Of a stretch of DNA of 64,000 bases, positions 45,312 to 53,262 are shown piece after piece. The notes under the pieces are model-generated. The model saw only the letters and a program-made list of their open reading frames with translations. It did not search any database and was not told the origin of the DNA. Made by a program: the position numbers and the translations under genes. This stretch comes from Bradyrhizobium liaoningense (GTDB lineage Bacteria > Pseudomonadota > Alphaproteobacteria > Rhizobiales > Xanthobacteraceae): contig NZ_JAFCJS010000002.1 in NCBI RefSeq assembly GCF_018130825.1, forward strand, positions 558,001 to 622,000, written 5' to 3'. Each line of letters opens with the position of its first letter. The stretch's first letter is position 1.

Positions 45312-46777
45312 CTCCTCTGAAAATCCGCCGACATGAACAGGAGCGCGAGCGCCTGCTGCCGGCTCTCGGCGCGGCCGACCGCCTGCTTCACCTCTTGTGC
45401 GATCTCGGACGCGAACACGTCCTCGATGATGACTTGCGGATCGGCCATGCCGGTGATGCGTTCGGCAAAGTTGTTGGCGATGTCGAGCCGCCGCCCGACC
45501 CCGTCGATCCAGCTCGCCTCATCGTCCGGATAGCCCTTCGGCGCGGACGGACGCCACAGCGCCTCGCCGAGCAGCTCCTGGCCGCCGGTGTAACGGACGG
45601 GATCGACAGTCGTGATGCCGGTCGCGCGCACCATGCCGGCGACCCATTCGCCGGGACGCTTGAGCTTTGAGGGCGGCCCACGCCACGCCTCGTCCGACGA
45701 CACCATCGCGATCGCGACCTGCTTGAGGTCGCCCTCGGTGTCGCGAAAGGTCTTCGCCATCTGCTCGATCAGCGCCGGCGGCGGCTCGTCGGCCACGAAG
45801 TGCCGCGCCAGCTTGGTCGCGACATGGGCCGAGGTAGCCGGATGCGCGGCGAGGTCGCGCAGCACGGCGCGGCCCTGCTCGGCGTCCTCCTGCTCGTAGC
45901 GCTTGCCGAGCACGGTCTGCCCGCCGGGCTCGTGCAGCCGCGGATTGAAGGTGAACTCGCCGCCGTGCTGGGGATCGGCGCCCGGCGGCACCAGCGTCCA
46001 GCCGGTCATGACGTTGGCGAAGCTGATCACGTCGTCCTGGGTGTAGCCGGTGCGCACACCGAGCGTATGCAGCTCCATGATCTCGCGCGCGATGTTCTCG
46101 TTGAGGCCGCGGCTGCGATTGATGCCCGCGATCGAGTTCGCGCCCATCGATTCCAGATTGTCGAGATAGAACAGCATCGCCGGATGGCCTTCGACGGCCA
46201 GCAGGAGATCGACGAAGCGGCCGAGCGCATTGGCGCGAACCGCCTCGCGCTCATAGGCCCCGGACATGCTCTGGATCTTGTTGGCCGAAACGCAGAAATG
46301 GTTGGACCAGAACCACACCAGCCGCTCGGCAAAGCCGATCTCGGCGGCAAGCGCAGCTTCCGTGCGCAGCTTGGCTTCCTGCAGATACATCGGACGTCCG
46401 GGATCGGGAACGGCTTCGGCGGCCTGCTTGGCCGCCATCTCGGCGGCGTCCTTGTCCTGGGCTTGACCTTGGCCTTGCGCTTGCGCCTGGTCTTCCGACA
46501 TCGCCTGCGCGGCCGCCATCTGCTGCTTCTTGGCCTGCTGCTGCGCCTGCTTGACCCGCGCCGTCCGCCGCGCATTGGCATCGGCAACGGTGCGGAAGGC
46601 CTTGGCGCTGGTGGGAAGCACAGCCGCGGCGGTCAGCGTAAGCGGCCGGTCGAGCTCGGCGATCAGCGCGCCGCGCGGGTCCGTACCCATTGCGGCGATC
46701 GATCCCGGCCGCGGCCCCATGCCGAAGCGATGCAGCGCCAGCACGGCCTCGGCCTCGGCCTTTGCAGAATTGCTCAT
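45308..46777 (-). CDS. DUF1800 family protein
   Basis: Predicted 489-residue helical protein of DUF1800. It begins with the family opening AVLALHRFGMGPRPGSIAAM, has a charged Gln/Ala-rich segment around residues 70-115 (QQQAKKQQMAAAQAMSEDQA), then ERLVWFWSNHFCVSANKIQ, NIAREIMELHTLGVRTGYTQ and the C-terminal SAPKGYPDDEASWIDGVGRR, all conserved family features. No signal peptide is evident. It is the first gene of the DUF1800-DUF1501 operon. The operator-like dyad at 46825-46857 lies 48-80 bases upstream of its ATG. Confidence 0.9.
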   Translation of the reverse strand: MSNSAKAEAEAVLALHRFGMGPRPGSIAAMGTDPRGALIAELDRPLTLTAAAVLPTSAKAFRTVADANARRTARVKQAQQQAKKQQMAAAQAMSEDQAQAQGQGQAQDKDAAEMAAKQAAEAVPDPGRPMYLQEAKLRTEAALAAEIGFAERLVWFWSNHFCVSANKIQSMSGAYEREAVRANALGRFVDLLLAVEGHPAMLFYLDNLESMGANSIAGINRSRGLNENIAREIMELHTLGVRTGYTQDDVISFANVMTGWTLVPPGADPQHGGEFTFNPRLHEPGGQTVLGKRYEQEDAEQGRAVLRDLAAHPATSAHVATKLARHFVADEPPPALIEQMAKTFRDTEGDLKQVAIAMVSSDEAWRGPPSKLKRPGEWVAGMVRATGITTVDPVRYTGGQELLGEALWRPSAPKGYPDDEASWIDGVGRRLDIANNFAERITGMADPQVIIEDVFASEIAQEVKQAVGRAESRQQALALLFMSADFQRR

Positions 46778-46824
46778 GGCGAACGCCCAATTCTCTCGAG
46801 CCTGCCGACATCGCGCCGTACGAG

Positions 46825-46857
46825 GCTACGAACCGTAATGCTACAAACCGTAGCATT
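46825..46857 (-). promoter_or_regulatory. candidate BlaI operator upstream of the DUF1800-DUF1501 operon
   Basis: The inverted repeat AATGCTAC-AAACC-GTAGCATT spans 46837-46857, and an overlapping second site, GCTACGAACCGTAAT, begins at 46825, 15 bases earlier. The same pattern, GCTACAGACTGTCGC, lies upstream of the blaI-like gene at 49896-49910. Shared core: GCTACnnnCnGTnGC, related to the TACA/TGTA half-sites of BlaI/MecI repressors. This suggests that the repressor also controls this operon. Confidence 0.6.
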
Positions 46858-46951
46858 CGTGGCATGCGCCAGCAAGCGGAGATTGAGCCGTTGGCATCAA
46901 GAAATCGGGAGACGCCCATCCGATGCGACGGACGGGCCCCCGCAACGCTCC

Positions 46952-49471
46952 CTAAAAATTCGGCCCAAGCGCGATCTTGGTGATCGTGCCGTTCCTGACA
47001 CCGATCCGCCATTCCGCCGAGCCGTTGGCGAACTGGGCGATGTAGATGTCGCTGTCGAGCGCGGTGACGCCGCGGAACGACACCGCGCGCAGTGCGCCGA
47101 GCCGCGCCAGGATGGCCTGGTCGAACGGAAGCTGCTGGCGCGTGATGTCGGCGACCTCGGGCGTCATGTGCTCGTAATCGGGCTGTCCCTTCCCGACGCC
47201 CTCGATGTAACGGCGCAGCATCTCCTCGCCATTGGCGATCGGAACGGCGCGGCGCGCGGCACGCCCCGGCTTTGCGCCGAGGCTTGACGCTTCGACATTG
47301 TGGAAGCGCGTTTGCCGGCCCGGCATCAGGACCTCGAGACACCGTCCCGACTTGTCGGCGATCACCCAGGCATTGTTCACGGTGGTCGTGGCAGCCCAGC
47401 TCATGTTGGATCTGACCACGCTCTGGCTCCTGCGATTGCCGTCGGCATCGAGATTGAAGACGCGGATGTCGTCGCCCAGCTCGTTGTAGACCATGATCCG
47501 GATCGGCGAGGTGCCGGCGCGGCCGCGCACATTTGCTTCTTCCGAGCAAGGCAGGATACCACCGAGCTCGTCATTGCCGTCGGCCCGGAAGATCACGTCG
47601 CCGGCTTTGCCGTCGGGCTCGAGCAGCAGGCGGAATTCCGCCGTGCCGTTCTCGAACTTGGCGCCATAGATGTCGTAGCCGCCGGGCCCGACGCCGCGGA
47701 AGAAGATCGACTCGAGCGCGCCGAGCGCCACGAACGTCGCCTGCGTCTCGTTGAGCTGACGATGAATCTTCGCAGCCAGCGGCGCGCTCATGCGATCGTA
47801 GTTCGGCGTGCCCCGGCGCAGGTCCTCGATCCCGCGCAGGATCATCTCCTTGCCGCCGGCGACGGGGACCTGCTCGCGGAAACGATCCGGCACCTCCGCG
47901 ACACGGCGCGCGAAGTCGACCTCGATCGCCTGCGCAGCGGCCGCATCGATCCGCGGCGCCAGACGGGCGCCGAACACCGCATTCTGGACCAGCACGCGCG
48001 AGACCCTGGCCTGCTCGTCGCGCAGGAAGACCAGGAGATTGTCGCCATGGATCGAGAAGACGTCGGCGCCCTCAGTGAGAAGTGCCGCCCGGCCCTGCAC
48101 GGTCTCCTGCACCTGAAGCCGATCGCCGTCGCGGCGCACGGTGAGCACGCGGTTCGGCGCAACCTTGTACCAGCCGACATATTGATCGAGTGGCGCGGGT
48201 CCGGTTGCCGCCGCCGGCACCTCGGCGATGCGGACCGCGCGGATGTCGCGGCCGTTCATGCGCAGCACCAGCTCGGCCGAGCGGCGCTCCGCATCGAGCG
48301 GAAACGTGATCTCGCCGGACGAGGCCGCGTAGGATGCGGTGCCGTCACTGCCGACCGTCAGGCGCAATTTGCGCTGCCCGGTCAGCTGTCCATAGAGCTC
48401 GTCGTCCTCGCGGAAGATGGCGAACACCGAGGCCGGCCCCATGGCGTAGAAATTGACGAAGGGGCGGTAATGCTCGGCCGGCACCTCGCCGCTATCCGCA
48501 ACAGCGGGCGCAGGGTCGGGCGTGCGATAGGCGATCATGCCGGTCGACACGATCAGCGCCGGCACGATCGCGGCCGCGATCCACAGCCGCTTGCGCCAGC
48601 CGACCGCGACCGGCCGCGCGGCGGCCGCGATGATGCGCTCGACGCGGGCGCGCACGGTCGATGCCCGCGCCATCGCGAGCTCGACGGGGCGCGGTTTCAC
48701 GCTGCTGGCAAAATCGAGCAGGATCTCCGCATAGGACAGCCGGTCGTCGATCACCTCGATCGCCTGCGCGTCGCTGATGATCTCGGCGAGCTCGGCGAGG
48801 CGCGCGAGCTGCCACCAGGAGAACGGGCTGAACCAGAACACCGCGCGATTGAGCGAGGCAAGCAGGAGGATGTAGAAATCGCGGTTGGCGACATGCGCGC
48901 TTTCATGCGCAAGCACCGCGAGGCGCTTCTTCGCATCCCATCCCGCAAATTGCGGCGGCACCAGAATGGTCGAGCCGAAGGTGACGGGACCGCCGACGTC
49001 GCGGCTGACGCGGATGTCGGCATCGATCAGCTGCGCACCCTTCACCGGCTTCGCCGCGCGCGCCAGGCGCCAGGTCAGGCCGAGGCCGATGGCGAGCCGC
49101 AGCAGCAACAGGCCGGCGACGCCGGCATAAACGATCGTCGCCACCAGCCACCAGTCGATCGAGACGCCGCTTCGCGCCGGCGGCGCAGCGACGACGCCCG
49201 GCGCAATCGGCAGCGCCGGCTGCGGCGTCTCCAGCATCGCGATATCGGCCGGCCACAATTCGCCCGGCACCGGCACGGACGCGGGCAACCGGTCGATGGT
49301 GAGCGTCGGCCAATGCATCACGAACGGCATCGCGAGCGAAGCCACGAGCACGACGACCCAGGCCGTCATGTGGACGTGCGGATTGCGCACGCGAAACAGG
49401 GTGAGACCGAACCAGACGACGCCTCCCAGCACAAAGGAGCGCAGCGCCGCCTCCGCCAGAGTTGCGATCAT
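46952..49471 (-). CDS. BlaR1-type M56 membrane metalloprotease with unusual sensor region
   Basis: Predicted 839-residue membrane protein. Helices at about 8-26, 36-54, 108-133 and 297-315 flank the M56 protease domain, whose zinc motif is HESAH (189-193), followed by ELAEIISDAQAIEV. In BlaR1/MecR1 such proteases cleave the BlaI repressor after an outside signal. Here the part after the fourth helix has no recognisable penicillin-binding motifs; instead it has a DUF3471-like stretch near 410-500 and a module of about 100 residues present twice (about 530-630 and 737-838), each with GG/NGxEM, LGAL, FRGV and DIY-FxNGxAE features. Overlaps blaI by 4 bases. Confidence 0.85.
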   Translation of the reverse strand: MIATLAEAALRSFVLGGVVWFGLTLFRVRNPHVHMTAWVVVLVASLAMPFVMHWPTLTIDRLPASVPVPGELWPADIAMLETPQPALPIAPGVVAAPPARSGVSIDWWLVATIVYAGVAGLLLLRLAIGLGLTWRLARAAKPVKGAQLIDADIRVSRDVGGPVTFGSTILVPPQFAGWDAKKRLAVLAHESAHVANRDFYILLLASLNRAVFWFSPFSWWQLARLAELAEIISDAQAIEVIDDRLSYAEILLDFASSVKPRPVELAMARASTVRARVERIIAAAARPVAVGWRKRLWIAAAIVPALIVSTGMIAYRTPDPAPAVADSGEVPAEHYRPFVNFYAMGPASVFAIFREDDELYGQLTGQRKLRLTVGSDGTASYAASSGEITFPLDAERRSAELVLRMNGRDIRAVRIAEVPAAATGPAPLDQYVGWYKVAPNRVLTVRRDGDRLQVQETVQGRAALLTEGADVFSIHGDNLLVFLRDEQARVSRVLVQNAVFGARLAPRIDAAAAQAIEVDFARRVAEVPDRFREQVPVAGGKEMILRGIEDLRRGTPNYDRMSAPLAAKIHRQLNETQATFVALGALESIFFRGVGPGGYDIYGAKFENGTAEFRLLLEPDGKAGDVIFRADGNDELGGILPCSEEANVRGRAGTSPIRIMVYNELGDDIRVFNLDADGNRRSQSVVRSNMSWAATTTVNNAWVIADKSGRCLEVLMPGRQTRFHNVEASSLGAKPGRAARRAVPIANGEEMLRRYIEGVGKGQPDYEHMTPEVADITRQQLPFDQAILARLGALRAVSFRGVTALDSDIYIAQFANGSAEWRIGVRNGTITKIALGPNF

Positions 49472-49860
49472 TCTTTCTTCACTCCCCTCGCTTTCTTCGC
49501 CTTGGCCACCTGGTCGGCCAGCGAGCGCAATTGCTGCTGGTCGAGCATCTTGTTGTCCACCATGCCGACGAGGACCTCCTCGATCGAGCCGTTGCAGAAC
49601 CAGTCGACGATGCGCTGCACCGCCTTCGCCGCAACCCGCGCGCGTGGCTCGGCAGCGTGGTACACGTAGGTGCGGCCGTCCACCGTGTGATTGACATAGC
49701 CCTTTTCTTCCAGCCGGCGCAGCACCGTGCGCACCGTGGATTCCTTCAGGCGCCGCGACAACCGCTCACGCACGATTTCGGCCGTGACGGGACCATGGGC
49801 CCAAACCAATTGCATGACCTCACGCTCGAGGTCGCCCAGTTCAGGCAAACGATCGTCCAT
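49468..49860 (-). CDS. BlaI/MecI/CopY-family transcriptional repressor
   Basis: Predicted 130-residue winged-helix repressor. The N-terminal domain has LGDLEREVMQLVWAHGPVTA, then KESTVRTVLRRLEEKGYVNH (recognition helix and wing start) and VDGRTYVYHAAEPRARVA; the C-terminal dimerisation helices contain the likely cleavage region of BlaI proteins. Its gene overlaps the M56 protease gene by 4 bases, the standard repressor-sensor pair. A dyad matching one upstream of the DUF1800 operon lies 33-52 bases before its ATG, so it probably represses itself and that operon. Confidence 0.92.
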   Translation of the reverse strand: MDDRLPELGDLEREVMQLVWAHGPVTAEIVRERLSRRLKESTVRTVLRRLEEKGYVNHTVDGRTYVYHAAEPRARVAAKAVQRIVDWFCNGSIEEVLVGMVDNKMLDQQQLRSLADQVAKAKKARGVKKE

Positions 49861-49892
49861 GGCATCTGACCTTGCGGATTGAGTATTCTTGT

Positions 49893-49912
49893 AACGCTAC
49901 AGACTGTCGCAT
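49893..49912 (-). promoter_or_regulatory. candidate BlaI operator upstream of blaI-blaR1
   Basis: AACGCTACAGACTGTCGCAT contains the imperfect dyad GCTAC-AGACT-GTCGC with TACA and TGT half-sites, 33 bases upstream of the repressor start. Compare GCTACAAACCGTAGC at 46840-46854. The likely use is autorepression. Confidence 0.6.
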
Positions 49913-50034
49913 ATACCGCCGCGCCGGGCAACGGCCATTCCACCTGAAATGGTGGCGTGGGGCTGACCTAACGCCGATCTAGAAACGTCTCAGGAGTCGG
50001 ATGTGACCTCCGACGCGATTGGCGGGGTGCCCCG

Positions 50035-50177
50035 CCCCTCACCCGGATCGCCCGACGATGCTTCGCATCGCCGGACCGATCCGACCTCTCCCCGCAGAAG
50101 AGCGGGGAGAGGTTAGGGACGCGCCACTCTCTCGCCCCCTCGCCCCGTTCTTACGGGGAGAGAGTTGGGGTGAGGGG
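50035..50177. repeat. intergenic hairpin repeat (CCCCTCACCC type)
   Basis: It begins CCCCTCACCCGGATCG, contains CTCTCCCCGCAGAAGAGCGG and its complement, and CTCGCCCCGTTCTTACGGGG, and ends GGGGTGAGGGG. Related to the repeat at 18837-18970. It fills most of the 350-base gap between the malic enzyme stop (50211) and the blaI start. Confidence 0.75.
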
Positions 50178-50210
50178 CTGCCTCAACAAGTTCGGACCGA
50201 ATTGTGGCGC

Positions 50211-51863
50211 TTAGTACTTCGGCTCGTACATCTGCGACTGGACCAGGGCCTTCACGTCATTCGGCGCAGGTCCGTCCGCCAGCCCGCGCTGATAGGCGAC
50301 ATCGGCCACCGCGGCGGCGATGCTGGCCGAGACCTCACGGATGCGGGGCAGCGCCGGATAGAGGCTGCCTTGCGCGAGATCTTCCTTCCCGACGCTATTG
50401 GCGAGCGTATGCGCGGCCGCCATGAACATCTCGTCCGTCACCAGCTTGGAGCCGCTGGCGATGACGCCGAGGCCAACGCCGGGGAAGATGTAGGAGTTGT
50501 TGCCCTGGCGCGGCACGAAGGTGCGGCCGCTGAGCGTGACCGGATCGTACGGGCTGCCGCAGGCGAACAGCGCGCGGCCGTCGGTGTAGCGATAGGCATC
50601 CTCCGCCGAGCATTCCGCCTTCGAGGTCGGATTGGACAGCGCGAACACGATCGGCTGCTGGTTGAGCTCGGCCATCGTCTTCAGCACCTCGGGCGTGAAG
50701 GCGCCGCCGACCGCGGCGACCCCGATGATCGCCGTCGGCTTCAGCGTTTTGATCGCGGTGAGGAAATCGGCAATCGGGGCCTGGCCGGTATGGGCATAGC
50801 GCAGCTTGTGGCCGGAGAGCCCCTCACGGCCGCCGACGACGAGGCCGCGGGAATCCACCAGCCAGTTGCGCCGGAGCGCTTCGGCCTCCGTGGCGCCCTC
50901 CGCCATCATGGCGGAGACGACGAGATCGGCGATGCCGGTCGCCGCCTCGCCCGCGCCGAGGAACAAGATCTTCTGATCCTTCAGCTTGCCGCCGGAGACG
51001 CGCAGGGCCGAGAACAGACCGGCGAGCGCCACCGCCGCGGTGCCCTGGATGTCGTCGTTGAAGACGCAGGCCTCGTCGCGGTATTTGTGCAGCAGCTTGA
51101 ACGCCGAATGATTGGCGAAATCCTCGAACTGGATCAGCACGCCCGGGAAGGTCTTCCGCGCCGCCTGCATGAACTCGTCGACCAAGCTGTCATAAGCTTC
51201 GCCCGTCAGCCGGCGCTCGCGTAAGCCCAGATAATAGGGATCGTTCAGGAGCTCTTCGTTGTTGGTGCCGACGTCGAGCACAACAGGCAGGCAATGCACG
51301 GGATGCACGCCGGCGCAGGCCGAATAGAGCGAGAGTTTTCCGACCGGAATGCCCATGCCGTTGGCGCCGAGATCGCCAAGTCCCAAAATGCGCTCGCCGT
51401 CGGTGACGACGATCAGCTTGGCGGGATAAGGCCAGTTCTTCAGGATCTCGGCGATCTGGCCGCGATCGCGCGAGGAGATGAACATGCCGCGCGGTCGCTG
51501 GAAGATCAGCCCGTATTTCTGGCAGGCGAGCCCGACGGTCGGCGTGTAGATGATCGGCTGGATCTCGTCGATATTGTCGACGACGACACGGAAGAACAGC
51601 GCCTCGTTGCGGTCGTGCAGCGCGTTCAGCGCGACGTATTTTTCAAGGTCGGTCGGCAGCGTACGCAGATTGGTGAGCACGCGCTCCGCCTGGGTCTCCA
51701 TCGTCAGCACACAAGGCGGCAGCAAGCCGCGCAGGCCGAGCGCCGCGCGCTCCTCTTCCGTGAAGGCGGTACCCTTGTTGAGCAAGGGATCGCGCAGCAG
51801 CGTCATGCCGTGCGCGGCGTCGGATGATGTCGAATGGGCGCTGACCCGAGCAGGTCTATTCAC
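50211..51863 (-). CDS. maeA: NAD-dependent malic enzyme (SfcA/MaeA type)
   Basis: Converts malate to pyruvate and CO2 with NAD(P) reduction. The 550-residue product has the long single-domain form: QPIIYTPTVGLACQKYG, the catalytic-Tyr region, KLIVVTDGERILGLGDLG, the metal/substrate motif QFEDFANHSAF, VFNDDIQGTAAVALAG, the NAD motif KILFLGAGEAATG, and the C-terminal FVPRQGNNSYIFPGVGLG. GTG at 51863 follows TGGGGGAATTC and is the best start; an ATG at 51806 is an alternative, and the frame is open to 52031. It lacks the phosphotransacetylase domain common in rhizobial DME enzymes. The choice of NAD rather than NADP is family inference. Confidence 0.92.
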   Translation of the reverse strand: MNRPARVSAHSTSSDAAHGMTLLRDPLLNKGTAFTEEERAALGLRGLLPPCVLTMETQAERVLTNLRTLPTDLEKYVALNALHDRNEALFFRVVVDNIDEIQPIIYTPTVGLACQKYGLIFQRPRGMFISSRDRGQIAEILKNWPYPAKLIVVTDGERILGLGDLGANGMGIPVGKLSLYSACAGVHPVHCLPVVLDVGTNNEELLNDPYYLGLRERRLTGEAYDSLVDEFMQAARKTFPGVLIQFEDFANHSAFKLLHKYRDEACVFNDDIQGTAAVALAGLFSALRVSGGKLKDQKILFLGAGEAATGIADLVVSAMMAEGATEAEALRRNWLVDSRGLVVGGREGLSGHKLRYAHTGQAPIADFLTAIKTLKPTAIIGVAAVGGAFTPEVLKTMAELNQQPIVFALSNPTSKAECSAEDAYRYTDGRALFACGSPYDPVTLSGRTFVPRQGNNSYIFPGVGLGVIASGSKLVTDEMFMAAAHTLANSVGKEDLAQGSLYPALPRIREVSASIAAAVADVAYQRGLADGPAPNDVKALVQSQMYEPKY

Positions 51864-52031
51864 GAATTCCCCCAGGGAGTTTCTTATTGAAGGGCAACCA
51901 TTGTCGGCCAGCGTTCCCCTGAGATCAAGGACGTTGCCATTGCAGTATCGATTGTGATCTCGCACCGCAGCGAGAATGGCGCGTAAACCGGCAATTGCGC
52001 ACGCGAAAAGGTTAACGCGGCAATCTCGCAC

Positions 52032-52141
52032 TCCTCATGGTGAGGAGGCGCGCCAGCGCCGTCTCGAACCATGCAGGCCCCGATCTCGCCCGCGGCCATC
52101 CTTCGAGACGCCCGCTCGCGCGGGCTCCTCAGGATGAGGAG
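52032..52141. repeat. Bradyrhizobium palindromic intergenic repeat
   Basis: It begins TCCTCATGGTGAGGAGGCGC, passes GTCTCGAACCATGCAGG and CCATCCTTCGAGACGCCCGC, and ends CTCCTCAGGATGAGGA. Arms GTCTCGAA and TTCGAGAC are complementary, as are the outer GGTGAGGAG and CTCCTCA parts. It lies in the 300-base gap between the malic enzyme and TctC-type genes. A degenerate relative is at 5187-5250. Confidence 0.75.
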
Positions 52142-52163
52142 CAGTGCTTGTGGTGCCCCGAAA

Positions 52164-53165
52164 CTACTCAGGCTTGATGTCGGCGGCCTTCACGATCGGC
52201 CACCATTTCTCGGTTTCGGCCTTCTGGAAGGCGGCGAGCGCTGCGGGCGTTTGCTGGGCTACAGGCGGTATCTCCTGCCCGAGTTCGGCAAAACGCTGCT
52301 TGACGGAAGCATCCGCAAGCACGGCGACGATGGCGGCGTTGAGTTTGGAGACGATGTCCTTCGGCGTGTTCTTCGGCGCCCAGATGCCGTGCCAGTAGGA
52401 AATATAGAGCCCGGGCAGGCCCGCCTCGTCGACCGTCGGAATATCGGGCGCGGAGGCGAGCCGTGTCGGCGAGGTCACGGCGAACGCCTTGATGGCGCCG
52501 TTCTTGTATTGCGGCAGCGAGTTCGAGGCCTGGTCGAACATGATGTCGATCTGGCCGGCGACCAGATCGATCATCGCCGGGCCCGCACCGCGATAGGGCA
52601 CGAACTGGAAATCGGTCCCGGTCTTCTCCTTGAAGAACACGCCAGCGACATGGGCGCCGGTGCCCGCGCCGGCCGTCCCGGCAGTCGCCTTGCCGGGGTG
52701 GGCCTTCAGCCACGCGATCATCTCCTTCAGGGTGTTGGCCTCGAGCGACTTCCGGCCGACGATGAGCTGCGTGCCCATCGCGATGGTCGCCACCGGCTCG
52801 AAATCGGCAATCACGTCATAAGGCAGCTTGAAGATCGCGCCGTTCAGCACATGCGTGCCCCAATGGCCGATGGTGATGGTGGTGCCGTCAGGCGCCGCGC
52901 GTGCGACGCGGGCGCCGGCGATGCTGCCGGACGCACCCGCCACGTTCTCGACCACGACCGTCGTGTGCAGCTCGGCCGCGATCCGCTCGGACAGGATCCG
53001 CGCCAGCGTGTCGGTCGGGCCGCCCGCGGCAAACGGCACGACGAGGGTGATGGGACGCGACGGAAACGGCTGCGCGTTGCCGGGAGCAACCCACACCGCG
53101 CCTCCGATCAGCGCGCAAATGACGAACACATGACCACGACATCCGGCCCACAGCCCCCGCATCAT
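52164..53165 (-). CDS. tripartite tricarboxylate transporter-type binding protein (Bug/TctC)
   Basis: Predicted 333-residue periplasmic receptor with a signal peptide (FVICALIGGAVWVAPGNAQ). The family opening is PSRPITLVVPFAAGGPTDTL, then VVVENVAGASGSIAGARVA, FVPYRGAGPAMIDLVAGQID with the water-bound carboxylate site region, and DIPTVDEAGLPGLYISYWHG. Bug proteins bind carboxylates; TctA and TctB membrane genes are absent here, so it is an orphan like most of its kind. The start follows GGGGGAGACG; two Met codons stand in tandem. Confidence 0.9.
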   Translation of the reverse strand: MMRGLWAGCRGHVFVICALIGGAVWVAPGNAQPFPSRPITLVVPFAAGGPTDTLARILSERIAAELHTTVVVENVAGASGSIAGARVARAAPDGTTITIGHWGTHVLNGAIFKLPYDVIADFEPVATIAMGTQLIVGRKSLEANTLKEMIAWLKAHPGKATAGTAGAGTGAHVAGVFFKEKTGTDFQFVPYRGAGPAMIDLVAGQIDIMFDQASNSLPQYKNGAIKAFAVTSPTRLASAPDIPTVDEAGLPGLYISYWHGIWAPKNTPKDIVSKLNAAIVAVLADASVKQRFAELGQEIPPVAQQTPAALAAFQKAETEKWWPIVKAADIKPE

Positions 53166-53262
53166 CGTCTCCCCCTTTTTGCCGCCCGCTTGTTGTCAGC
53201 GGGCTGAGGCTGGAGTGAACGCTGCCGGGCGAGCGCAGGCAAGCTGGAATTTTGCGGAGCCG

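Noticed and set aside
47300..49669. A 789-codon plus-strand frame opposite blaR1/blaI
   Set aside because: Antisense artefact of high GC: His/Asp/Arg-rich product without any domain, while the minus strand encodes a protease and repressor with intact motifs.
49893..49912. A beta-lactam resistance island (because blaI/blaR1 are present)
   Set aside because: No beta-lactamase or penicillin-binding protein is encoded nearby, and the sensor lacks recognisable penicillin-binding motifs. The metallo-beta-lactamase-fold protein at 56336 is 6 kb away and looks like another branch of that fold.
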